The notes under the pieces were generated by a model, which saw only the letters and a program-made list of their open reading frames with translations, was not told the DNA's origin and ran no database searches. This document shows, one piece after another, positions 1 through 5,146 of a DNA stretch of 5,146 nucleotides. A program made the position numbers and the translations under genes. Source of the DNA: an uncultured Alphaproteobacteria bacterium (GTDB lineage Bacteria > Pseudomonadota > Alphaproteobacteria > Bin95); NCBI GenBank assembly GCA_913060845.1, contig CAJXVF010000241.1, positions 1 to 5,146 on the forward strand. The letters run 5' to 3'. The stretch's first letter is position 1. Each line of letters starts with the position of its first letter.

Positions 1-41
1 CTCTCTATTCGTCGGCAGCGTCAGATGTGTATAAGAGACAG
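1..41 (+). other. Synthetic Nextera i5-side adapter (not genomic)
   Basis: Bases 1-8 (CTCTCTAT) match the Nextera i5 index known as S502. Bases 9-41 match the 33-nt Nextera read-1 transposase adapter, ending with the 19-bp Tn5 mosaic end at 23-41. Genomic DNA starts at base 42. An open reading frame can be drawn from a GTG at 27 inside the mosaic end, but its first five codons are adapter. Confidence 0.98.
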
Positions 42-383
42 CTGCTGGTCTGCATTATCGGCTTATCGCTGATTTTGCCGTTTGAGCATCTGTTTCTATC
101 TGGCGGACGTGAGCGCTTGGATGGTGGGCGTAAAACAGCCGTGCAGCCCCGCGCCTATATGGCGATGGCATTGATCGCCGTGATCCTGGCCGCGATGCCA
201 TTTACTGGCACCATCATTACGATGTTCGCGATATCCCTGCTGGTGCCTCTCCTTTGGGGTGAGCGGCGGCTTCTGCGCCTTTTGCCATTCGCTATTATTT
301 TCCCGAGCGCCATTGTCGTGCTGTTTGGGTTCTTATTGAAAGTTCACCTTGAGCCCGGCCAATACGGCTTCGGGCTTTATTAG
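42..383 (+). CDS. tctB: TctB-type small membrane subunit of a tripartite tricarboxylate transporter, C-terminal part
   Basis: This is the last 113 codons of a small integral membrane protein; the 5' end is lost at the left adapter junction. TctB is the roughly 150-residue, four-helix subunit that pairs with TctA in the inner membrane to form the TTT carboxylate importer, fed by the periplasmic binding protein TctC. The fragment shows one hydrophobic segment at its start (LLVCIIGLSLILPFEHLF), a polar loop rich in Gly, Arg and Lys, then a hydrophobic segment from about AYMAMALIAV through the LLVPLLW region, and a last helix (AIIFPSAIVVLFGFLLKV). It ends in a short tail with Leu-Glu-Pro-Gly, resembling the Leu-Pro-x-Gly ending common in TctB. 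TctB sequences diverge strongly, so the name rests mainly on size, topology and its place 10 bp before a clear TctA. Its TAG stop overlaps the ribosome binding site of that gene, which suggests translational coupling. The missing N-terminus cannot be judged. Confidence 0.82.
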   Translation: MLVCIIGLSLILPFEHLFLSGGRERLDGGRKTAVQPRAYMAMALIAVILAAMPFTGTIITMFAISLLVPLLWGERRLLRLLPFAIIFPSAIVVLFGFLLKVHLEPGQYGFGLY

Positions 384-386
384 GAG
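382..386 (+). promoter_or_regulatory. Ribosome binding site that sets the tctA start
   Basis: AGGAG lies 7 nt before a GTG at 394 and overlaps the tctB stop codon (381-383). It supports GTG 394 as the tctA start over the upstream in-frame GTG at 349, which sits inside tctB without such a site, and over the ATG at 415, which would shorten the N-terminus. Confidence 0.75.
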
Positions 387-393
387 CAGTCTC

Positions 394-1191
394 GTGGAGC
401 CAGTCCTTGCCGGAATGCTGCTCATTCTGGAACCTTACAATCTGATGCTGATCTGCGGCGGCGTGCTGATCGGCGTGCTCGTTGGCGCTTTGCCGGGGCT
501 TTCCTCGCCCATGGCCATCGCACTGCTGATGCCGTTTTCGATCACACTACCCCCCGTTCCCGCCATCGCCATGATGGCCGCACTCTATTGTGCTGGCACC
601 TTTGGCGGGTCGATCACCGCTATCTTGATCAACACCCCAGGCGCCCCACCTGCCGCAGCGACTGCGCTCGACGGCTACCCCATGGCGAAACGTGGTGAAG
701 CTGGGCGCACGCTTGGTCTTGCAGCGTTTTCCAGCGTGGCAGGAGGCATCCTCAGCCTCTTTATCTTCCTGCTAGCAACACCTGCGCTTTCCAAGATTGC
801 CGCGAGCTTTGGCCCGCAGGAGTACTTCGCACTAACGCTATTCGCCCTGTCCATGTTGGCTTCAATCAGCGGACGATCCAGCATTCGTAACCTTATCGCC
901 GGTGCTGTTGGCGTGTTGATTTCCACCGTCGGCATTCATCTTGTCACCGGCGTTGAACGGTTCACGTTCAATATGGTCGACTTGTCAGAAGGCATTGAGT
1001 TTGTGCCAGTGCTGATTGGCCTCTTCGCAATCGGTGAGATGCTGACGCAAGCGAACTCCAGGGAAAAGCCGGCGCAGTTGATCAGCTCCGTCGTCGGTAA
1101 GCTGCCAAGCCGCGAGGATCTCCGTCGCTGCCGGAACACCATTCTGCGCTCGACAGGTATCGGCACATTCATCGGCATTCTGCCAGCTTAA
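394..1191 (+). CDS. tctA: TctA N-terminal half (up to the premature stop)
   Basis: As sequenced, this frame gives 265 residues from GTG 394. Family signatures in order are: a first helix with Gly-rich face leading to ALPGLSS (Pro34-Gly35); the hydrophobic LLMPFSITLPP segment; the strongly conserved AGTFGGSITAILINTPG stretch (Gly71-Gly72 to Pro82-Gly83); and an Ala/Thr-rich run with ALDGYPMAKRGEAGR. These conserved loops are thought to line the substrate path in TctA proteins. Further hydrophobic helices follow (SLFIFLLATPAL, YFALTLFALSMLA, NLIAGAVGVLIS, VPVLIGLFAIGEML), and a cytoplasmic-looking basic stretch (PSREDLRRCRNTILRS) precedes the break. A product ending here would lack the second conserved half and should not transport. 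Confidence 0.85.
   Translation: MEPVLAGMLLILEPYNLMLICGGVLIGVLVGALPGLSSPMAIALLMPFSITLPPVPAIAMMAALYCAGTFGGSITAILINTPGAPPAAATALDGYPMAKRGEAGRTLGLAAFSSVAGGILSLFIFLLATPALSKIAASFGPQEYFALTLFALSMLASISGRSSIRNLIAGAVGVLISTVGIHLVTGVERFTFNMVDLSEGIEFVPVLIGLFAIGEMLTQANSREKPAQLISSVVGKLPSREDLRRCRNTILRSTGIGTFIGILPA
1189..1191 (+). other. Premature in-frame TAA in tctA
   Basis: Codons around it read CTG-CCA-GCT-TAA-GGC-TCA-ACG, i.e. Leu-Pro-Ala-stop-Gly-Ser-Thr. It replaces one residue of a highly conserved glycine-rich loop, and conserved TctA sequence continues in the same frame on both sides. Confidence 0.9.
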
Positions 1192-1212
1192 GGCTCAACG
1201 GTCGCCGCCATC

Positions 1213-1875
1213 ATGGGCTACAACGAAGCCAAGCGCTGGTCGGATCGTCCGGAAGAGTTCGGCACAGGCGTACCCGAAGGTATCGCCGGACCAGAAGCTG
1301 CAAACAACGCAGCAACCGGCGGCGCCATGGTGCCGACACTGGCGCTCAGTATTCCAGGCTCCGGCTCCACCGCCGTTATTCTCGCTGCATTGATCATGCA
1401 CGGTTTCCGGCCCGGGCCGCATTTGATGAATGAAACGCCAGAATTTGTCTATGCGATCTTCACGGCGATGCTGATTGCAAACTTTGCATTCCTGTTTGTT
1501 GGCCTGGCTGGCGCAAAAGTGTTCGCAAAGATCACCTTACTGCCGAAAGCGTTCCTCTGGTCCTCCGTCCTCTGCTTCGCGACCATCGGCGCTTATTCCG
1601 TCGCTTCATCTTTCTTCGATGTTTGGTTGATGGCGGGCGCTGGCTTTGTCGGGTTCCTGATGCTGCGGCATGGGTTTGGCCCAGCACCGCTGATCATGGG
1701 GTTGATCCTTGGCAAAATGGTTGAAGAGAGCTTCTCCCAATCCATGATCGTCTATGACAATGAATGGTGGCGCCTGCTAGAACGCCCCATCTGCGTCGGC
1801 CTTTCCGTGATCACTGCGCTTAGCCTAAGCTGGCCACTGATCAAACGCATGTTACCTAAGAAACAAAAGGACTAG
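1213..1875 (+). CDS. tctA: TctA C-terminal half (downstream of the premature stop)
   Basis: This frame is open from ATG 1213, giving 220 residues. It starts with MGYNEAKRW and the FGTGVPEGIAGPEAANNAATGG signature; EAANNA would be residues 301-306 of the full protein. Next comes the paired motif PTLALSIPGSGSTAV, which mirrors the N-terminal PG-containing loop. Four or so hydrophobic helices follow, and the protein ends in a basic tail (KRMLPKKQKD). The bases before ATG 1213 (CGGTCGCCGCCATC) contain no ribosome binding site, so independent re-initiation is doubtful and this is best read as the tail of the broken gene. The final codons carry the AAAAGGA (1865-1871) that serves the next gene. Confidence 0.83.
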   Translation: MGYNEAKRWSDRPEEFGTGVPEGIAGPEAANNAATGGAMVPTLALSIPGSGSTAVILAALIMHGFRPGPHLMNETPEFVYAIFTAMLIANFAFLFVGLAGAKVFAKITLLPKAFLWSSVLCFATIGAYSVASSFFDVWLMAGAGFVGFLMLRHGFGPAPLIMGLILGKMVEESFSQSMIVYDNEWWRLLERPICVGLSVITALSLSWPLIKRMLPKKQKD

Positions 1876-1879
1876 CCCC

Positions 1880-2689
1880 ATGGCATCCCGCCCGATTACC
1901 CCACCAGAAGACCGCGTTCTGGCCCACAAAGAAAATGGTGTTGGCTGGCTGACATTCAATCAGCCCGAACGCCGCAACGCCATGACGCTGGAGATGTGGG
2001 AGGCCGTAACTGTAGCGGTCAAAGACTTCTCCAAGGACCCGGATATCCGCGTTGTCGTGATGAAGGGCGCTGGGGATAAGGCGTTCGTCTCTGGCGGTGA
2101 TATCTCGCAATACAAGGACAATCGGGCAACGGCAGAAGCGGCAGCGATTTACGCCGCCCGGTCTGGCGCCGGCCGTGAAAGCCTTGCCAGCTTAGACAAA
2201 CCGCTTATCGCGATGATCAGGGGCTTTTGCCTGGGCGGCGGTCTTGGCCTAGCGCTGACAGCAGATTTCCGCGTGGCGTCCACGGACAGCCAGTTCGGCA
2301 TCCCTGCCGCCCGGCTTGGCATCGCCTACGCATTCGAAGGCTTGCGCACGCTGGTCGGCTTGGTTGGCCCCGGCATGGCACGGAAGATGATGTATACGGG
2401 CGACCGTTATTCCGCCGAAACGGCTTTACAGATGGGCATCATCGAAGAAGTCACCACGCCCGATATGCTCGAAGCGACCGTTCGCCGGATCGCCGAGCAG
2501 ATCGCCGTCAACGCCCCGATCTCCATCCACGCTTCCAAGCAGACCATCGCCCAGGTGTTGAAAGATGAGAGCGGCAGAGACATGCAACTCCTCGCCGATA
2601 TCAGCCGCAAGGCCGCTGACAGCAATGACTTCACCGAAGGCCGCGTGGCGTTCATGGAGAAGCGCCCGGCTGTATTCACCGGCACATAA
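1880..2689 (+). CDS. Crotonase-fold (enoyl-CoA hydratase/isomerase family) protein lacking both hydratase glutamates
   Basis: A complete 269-residue protein of the usual family length. ATG 1880 lies 4 bp after the tctA stop and 8 nt after AAAAGGA inside tctA, so the two genes look translationally coupled. The crotonase fold binds acyl-CoA thioesters and stabilises the thioester oxyanion. Both oxyanion-hole segments are present: AFVSGGDIS (residues 68-76) and GFCLGGGLGLAL (115-126, with the three Gly at 119-121). The N-terminal FNQPERRNAM (26-35) is also typical. By alignment to rat mitochondrial enoyl-CoA hydratase, the first catalytic Glu (E144, in GGGCE) is Gly123 here, and the second (E164, in FGQPE) is Ala143 in FGIPAARLG. 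The spacing of 20 residues is kept, so the alignment looks sound. Classical water addition is thus unlikely. Isomerase, thioesterase, decarboxylase, C-C lyase or an unusual hydratase are open. Glu153 in AYAFEGL is a possible substitute acid/base but that is speculation. The C-terminal helical region (FTEGRVAFMEKRPAVFTG) is standard. Confidence 0.9.
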   Translation: MASRPITPPEDRVLAHKENGVGWLTFNQPERRNAMTLEMWEAVTVAVKDFSKDPDIRVVVMKGAGDKAFVSGGDISQYKDNRATAEAAAIYAARSGAGRESLASLDKPLIAMIRGFCLGGGLGLALTADFRVASTDSQFGIPAARLGIAYAFEGLRTLVGLVGPGMARKMMYTGDRYSAETALQMGIIEEVTTPDMLEATVRRIAEQIAVNAPISIHASKQTIAQVLKDESGRDMQLLADISRKAADSNDFTEGRVAFMEKRPAVFTGT

Positions 2690-2716
2690 GCTGTTTCTCT
2701 GCTGGAGCTTTATCCC

Positions 2717-4024
2717 ATGCCCAAGCACATGATTCTGAACCTCTTTATCCATGGCCGTGGCCATCATGAAGCAGCGTGGCGGCACCCAAAAGCGTCGCCA
2801 CTGCCGCTATCGCATATTCAGTATTTCCAAGGGCTTGCCCAACGGGCTGAGGAAGGACTGTTCGACAGCATCTTCCTGGCGGATCAACTGGCCCTTGGCC
2901 CCGACGTGGATAGTGCGCCGCGCACTTGGCTGGAACCATTAACGGCCTTGGGCGCGATTGCCACGGCGACCAGTAAAATCGGCCTCATCGCGACAGCCTC
3001 CACCACCTACACAGAGCCCTATAATTTGGTTCGCCAATTGGCATCGCTGGACCACATCAGCAACGGGCGGATCGGCTGGAATGTCGTCACGTCATGGTCC
3101 GTGCCTGCTGCGGGCAATTATGGCGATGGGGCGCAGGTCAGCCATGACATCCGCTATGCCAAGGCGCGGGAATACATCGAAATTGCCAAAGCGCTTTGGG
3201 CGAGTTGGGACGCGGACGCCATTCAGGATGACCGCGCTGCCGGACGATACGCGCGCGCTGACGGCATCCGTCCAATCAATCACAAGGGCGAATATTACGC
3301 CGTCACTGGCCCGCTGAACGTACCGCAAAGCCGCCAGGGCCGTCCGGTGTTGATCCAAGCCGGATCCTCGGAAACCGGGCGCGATTTCGCTGCCACCCAC
3401 GCCGAAGCCATCTTCACGGCGCATCTGGAGAAAGCTGCGGCGCAGGCGTTCTATACGGACATCAAAGCCCGCGTCCGCCAGAAAGGCCGGGCAGAGGATC
3501 AAGCGCTGGTGCTGCCTGGGTTCAGCCCCATGATTGGTTCCACGGAAGCGGAGGCCGAACGCCTGACCCGGGAGATCAATGATCTGGCGGACCCAGAAGT
3601 TGGCCGCACACGTATGTCAGGCCGGTTCGGCGGCCATGATTTCTCTCACCTGCCTATGGATACACCACTATCGCCCGAAGACTTCCCAGACCCGGATACC
3701 GTGCAGGCGGCCCGCAGCCGTACAGCCGTCATCGTTGATCTGGTGCGGCGTGAGAAGCCAACGCTGAGGCAATTACTCTCAAAACTCGCAGGTGCCCGTG
3801 GCCATTTCACCTTTGCCGGGACACCGGATCAAGTTGCTGATCTGATGCAAGATTGGATCGAAGATGGTGCCGCGGACGGCTTCAACCTGATGCCGCCCGT
3901 CCTGCCCTATATGCTCGATGTGTTCATAGATGAAGTCGTGCCAATTCTGCAGAAGCGCGGGCTTTTCAAAACCGAATATCAGGGCGACACTCTAAGAGAT
4001 CACTACCGTTTGAACATGCCCTGA
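2717..4024 (+). CDS. NtaA/SnaA/DszA-type FMN-dependent monooxygenase (LLM class)
   Basis: A complete 435-residue protein matching the usual 430-460 of this family. Start ATG 2717 is 27 bp after the crotonase stop, with GGAG at 2704-2707. The bacterial luciferase-like barrel uses reduced FMN, supplied by a separate flavin reductase, plus O2 to oxidise its substrate; relatives act on nitrilotriacetate, EDTA, dibenzothiophene sulfone and dimethyl sulfide. Family signatures in order are: LNLFIHGRGHHEAAWRHP (residues 7-24); FDSIFLADQLAL (49-60); DHISNGRIGWNVVTSW (112-127), the hallmark Gly-Arg-x-x-Trp-Asn-x-Val-Thr-Ser; PVLIQAGSSETGRDFA (210-225), which helps bind FMN phosphate in relatives; and a C-terminal FAGTPDQVADLMQDW, then DGAADGFNLMPP, then LQKRGLFKTEYQGDTLRDH. 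No flavin reductase gene is in the window, so it may lie elsewhere in the operon or genome. The substrate cannot be inferred; the context of a carboxylate importer and CoA enzymes suggests an organic acid or a product of one. Confidence 0.93.
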   Translation: MPKHMILNLFIHGRGHHEAAWRHPKASPLPLSHIQYFQGLAQRAEEGLFDSIFLADQLALGPDVDSAPRTWLEPLTALGAIATATSKIGLIATASTTYTEPYNLVRQLASLDHISNGRIGWNVVTSWSVPAAGNYGDGAQVSHDIRYAKAREYIEIAKALWASWDADAIQDDRAAGRYARADGIRPINHKGEYYAVTGPLNVPQSRQGRPVLIQAGSSETGRDFAATHAEAIFTAHLEKAAAQAFYTDIKARVRQKGRAEDQALVLPGFSPMIGSTEAEAERLTREINDLADPEVGRTRMSGRFGGHDFSHLPMDTPLSPEDFPDPDTVQAARSRTAVIVDLVRREKPTLRQLLSKLAGARGHFTFAGTPDQVADLMQDWIEDGAADGFNLMPPVLPYMLDVFIDEVVPILQKRGLFKTEYQGDTLRDHYRLNMP

Positions 4025-4036
4025 TTTCTTCAGGGC
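4018..4036 (+). other. Perfect 7-bp hairpin covering the monooxygenase stop codon
   Basis: The arms are GCCCTGA (4018-4024) and TCAGGGC (4030-4036) with a 5-nt TTTCT loop. The left arm contains the TGA stop of the monooxygenase. No T-run follows (next bases GCATTGC), so it does not look like a Rho-independent terminator. It ends 7 nt before the ribosome binding site of the next gene. It may protect an mRNA end or tune the downstream gene, or it may be chance. Confidence 0.45.
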
Positions 4037-4043
4037 GCATTGC

Positions 4044-4050
4044 AAGGAAG
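4044..4050 (+). promoter_or_regulatory. Ribosome binding site that sets the SDR start
   Basis: AAGGAAG sits 7 nt before ATG 4058. An in-frame TTG at 4040 lies upstream of this site and would give six extra residues, so ATG 4058 is preferred. It also places the Rossmann TGxxxNIG at the usual distance from the N-terminus. Confidence 0.75.
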
Positions 4051-4057
4051 CATTACT

Positions 4058-4804
4058 ATGGCAAGAGGCGCCAAAACCGCCCTCATTACAGGCTCTGGCC
4101 GGAACATTGGCCGGGGTTGCGCGCATTATCTCGCTCGCGCCGGGTTCAATGTCGTTATCAATGGCTCGACCCAACGGGATATCTGTGACCGCACGGCTGG
4201 CGAGGTTCGTGATATCGGCACGGATGCGCTGGTTTGCATGGCGGACTTGGGCGATCAGGCCGCAGTTGACCGCATGGCCGCTGAAGCGCTTTCTGAATTT
4301 GGCCGCGTGGACGTATTGCTCAACAATGCCGCCATCCGCCCACTATCACCGTTTCTTGAGATGACGGACGCAGACTTGGCCCACGTCATGAACGTAAACA
4401 CCTATTCCGCCGTTTGGCTTTCCCGTGCGTTTCTGCCAGGCATGATTGAGAATGGCTGGGGCCGCATCATCAATTTCACAGGCATGAATGCGCAGGAAGG
4501 CAAAGCGGGCAGGCCGGGCGTTACGATGTCAAAGCATGCCATGTGGGGCCTTACCAAAGCCTTGGCGCGCGAGTTTGGCGTCAAGGGTGTCACGACCAAC
4601 ATCATCTCCCCCGGCACCTTCCCCGGTGAGGGTGAGAACGTCGCCCATGATGGCAAGCACGGCCCACTGATCGCAGCCAATCCCGTTGGTCGCCTCGGCA
4701 AAGCAGATGATATTGCAGCCTTGGTCCAATTGCTTTGCAGCGATAACGGCGGGTTTATCAATGGCCAACTGCTGCCGGTTAACGGCGGCGTTGAAATGAC
4801 CTAA
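4058..4804 (+). CDS. Short-chain dehydrogenase/reductase family protein with altered catalytic residues
   Basis: A 248-residue protein, the normal length for a classical SDR of the FabG-like type, 33 bp after the monooxygenase. The N-terminal Rossmann fold is intact: ALITGSGRNIGRG (residues 8-20), the adenine-contacting Asp63 in MADLGD, and LLNNAAIRP (87-95). Arg40 after the second strand could favour NADP(H), weakly. Of the usual Asn-Ser-Tyr-Lys set, Asn114 (in MNVNT) and Lys159 (in MSKHAMWG) are present. The Tyr expected four residues before the Lys is Val155 (PGVTMSK), and the Ser expected 13 before that is Gly142, with Thr141 beside it. The C-terminal half is otherwise typical, with NIISPGTFPGEG, the NPVGRLGKADDIA helix and an INGQLLPVNGG ending. 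A standard hydride-transfer mechanism is therefore questionable: it may use other residues, work on an unusual substrate, or be non-catalytic. The fold is secure; the activity is not. Confidence 0.9.
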   Translation: MARGAKTALITGSGRNIGRGCAHYLARAGFNVVINGSTQRDICDRTAGEVRDIGTDALVCMADLGDQAAVDRMAAEALSEFGRVDVLLNNAAIRPLSPFLEMTDADLAHVMNVNTYSAVWLSRAFLPGMIENGWGRIINFTGMNAQEGKAGRPGVTMSKHAMWGLTKALAREFGVKGVTTNIISPGTFPGEGENVAHDGKHGPLIAANPVGRLGKADDIAALVQLLCSDNGGFINGQLLPVNGGVEMT

Positions 4805-4816
4805 CCGGTCAAAAGT

Positions 4817-4821
4817 AGGAG
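4817..4821 (+). promoter_or_regulatory. Ribosome binding site of the epimerase gene
   Basis: AGGAG within an AGGAGAGAGAG purine run ends 7 nt before ATG 4829. It confirms the start of the truncated last gene, which has only its 5' end in the window. Confidence 0.75.
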
Positions 4822-4828
4822 AGAGAGC

Positions 4829-5100
4829 ATGTCTATTCTCGCAATCGGCGGCGCTGGCTTTATTGGGCGGCGTTTGCTGCCGATCCTGGCGAAAGCCGGA
4901 CATGAAGTGACGTGCATGGATATTGACGTCGCGGGCGCATCTGCAGCATTCGCTGATCTCGGCGATTCAGTAAAAGTCGTGCGCGGGGATGTGACGCAAT
5001 TTGATGACGTGATCGGCGCGATGCAGGAATCGAAAGCCGAGCGCGTCATCAATCTCTCCTACTTCATTGGCGATCTAGCACCCCATGTGGCGTTCAAGCT
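4829..5100 (+). CDS. NAD-dependent epimerase/dehydratase (extended SDR), N-terminal fragment
   Basis: Ninety complete codons plus two bases run from ATG 4829 to the right adapter, with no stop; the frame must not be continued into the adapter. The start is 24 bp after the SDR stop. The protein begins almost directly with the NAD-binding Rossmann motif GGAGFIG (residues 7-13, Gly-x-x-Gly-x-x-Gly). An acidic end of the second strand (Asp31 in CMDID) favours NAD over NADP. GDV (53-55) is the typical adenine contact, and ERVINLSYFIG (71-81) stands where homologues read VIHLAA. These are marks of extended SDRs such as nucleotide-sugar epimerases and related dehydratases or reductases. The catalytic Ser/Thr and YxxxK lie beyond the cut, so substrate and reaction cannot be told. 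In this operon a role on a catabolic intermediate seems likelier than sugar-nucleotide metabolism, but that is inference. Confidence 0.85.
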
Positions 5101-5146
5101 CTGTCTCTTATACACATCTCCGAGCCCACGAGACCTCTCTACATCT
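5101..5146 (-). other. Synthetic Nextera i7-side adapter (not genomic)
   Basis: Bases 5101-5134 are the reverse complement of the 34-nt Nextera read-2 transposase adapter, beginning with the 19-bp mosaic end at 5101-5119. Bases 5135-5142 (CTCTCTAC) match the i7 index known as N707, and 5143-5146 (ATCT) begin the flow-cell arm. Genomic DNA ends at base 5100. Confidence 0.98.

Larger units (their letters stand above)
394..1875 (+). pseudogene. tctA: TctA-type large membrane subunit of a tripartite tricarboxylate transporter, interrupted by an in-frame TAA
   Basis: Read through one stop, this is a single 493-residue frame, close to the usual length of about 500 residues for TctA (DUF112), the multi-helix channel subunit of TTT carboxylate importers. 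The reading frame is the same before and after the break: 394-1191 and 1213-1875 are both in frame 1, so there is no frameshift. A TAA at 1189-1191 (codon 266) falls inside the conserved Gly-x-Leu-Pro-x-x-Gly segment, where homologues read roughly ILPGAG and this one reads ILPA-stop-GS. The family sequence resumes immediately after the stop, so only that codon is wrong. TAA is one base from GAA, CAA, AAA, TCA, TTA, TAT or TAC. Two readings remain: a true nonsense mutation, recent because nothing else has decayed, or an amplification or sequencing error in a single-molecule read. Recoding is unlikely, since TAA also ends the crotonase and SDR genes here. Confidence 0.88.

Noticed and set aside
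27..383. A complete 118-residue reading frame from GTG 27
   Set aside because: The start codon and the first five codons lie in synthetic adapter. Only 42-383 is genomic, and it is a 5'-truncated gene.
1189..1191. Stop-codon readthrough or genetic-code reassignment of TAA in tctA
   Set aside because: TAA ends the crotonase gene (2687-2689) and the SDR gene (4802-4804) at family-typical lengths. UAA is not a selenocysteine or pyrrolysine codon, and no readthrough signal is visible after it.
2687..2713. Imperfect inverted repeat around the crotonase stop and the monooxygenase ribosome binding site (AAGCT / AGCTT arms)
   Set aside because: The arms are only 5 bp, or 7 with a bulge, the loop is long, and no T-run follows. 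This is within chance for a short intergenic gap.
3092..3502. A 136-residue reverse-strand open frame inside the monooxygenase gene
   Set aside because: It lies wholly within a clearly coding gene on the other strand, has no recognisable domain, and is of a size common for shadow frames in GC-rich coding DNA. The same applies to the other reverse-strand frames.
4801..5052. An 83-residue reverse-strand frame overlapping the epimerase start
   Set aside because: The forward strand has a strong ribosome binding site and a clear Rossmann motif here. The reverse frame shows no domain.
23..5119. 19-bp inverted repeats at 23-41 and 5101-5119, as if a 5-kb Tn5-like composite transposon with mosaic ends
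   Set aside because: The repeats are parts of commercial Nextera adapters with index sequences outside them. There is no transposase gene between them, so they are library ends and not a natural mobile element.

Overview
The window is one bacterial DNA insert (positions 42-5100, 5059 bp) with Illumina Nextera adapter on both ends. Bases 1-41 are an i5 index plus the read-1 transposase adapter. Bases 5101-5146 are the reverse complement of the read-2 adapter plus an i7 index and the first bases of the flow-cell arm. These ends are synthetic and must not be read as biology. The intact i5-left/i7-right layout suggests one tagmented molecule read end to end. The source organism is unknown. Moderately GC-rich coding sequence, a tripartite tricarboxylate transporter (TTT) and tightly packed catabolic genes suggest a proteobacterium, most likely an alphaproteobacterium. 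That is inference from gene content and not a phylogenetic result.

All genes lie on the + strand, with gaps of 4 to 33 bp and a plausible ribosome binding site before every start that is present, so they look like the middle of one operon. In order they are: the C-terminal part of a TctB-type small membrane subunit (42-383, cut by the left adapter); a TctA-type large membrane subunit (394-1875) broken by an in-frame TAA at 1189-1191; a crotonase-fold protein annotated enoyl-CoA hydratase/isomerase (1880-2689); an NtaA/SnaA/DszA-type FMN-dependent monooxygenase (2717-4024); a classical-length short-chain dehydrogenase (4058-4804); and the N-terminal 90 codons of an NAD-dependent epimerase/dehydratase (4829-5100, cut by the right adapter). 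No promoter, RNA gene, CRISPR array or natural mobile element is visible. No gene-free stretch reaches 300 bp.

Together the genes look like an uptake-and-breakdown operon. A TTT importer, whose periplasmic binding protein TctC would probably be encoded to the left outside the window, brings in an organic acid. A two-component flavin monooxygenase, a CoA-dependent crotonase and two NAD(P)-dependent enzymes then process it. The substrate cannot be read from the sequence. Two of the enzymes are unusual. The crotonase lacks both glutamates of the classical hydratase, and the SDR lacks the catalytic Tyr and Ser while keeping the Lys and Asn. The names 'enoyl-CoA hydratase' and 'dehydrogenase' should therefore be treated as fold assignments. 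The best candidate for something undescribed is this gene combination and the two altered active sites. The broken tctA may be a real lesion or a single-molecule error.
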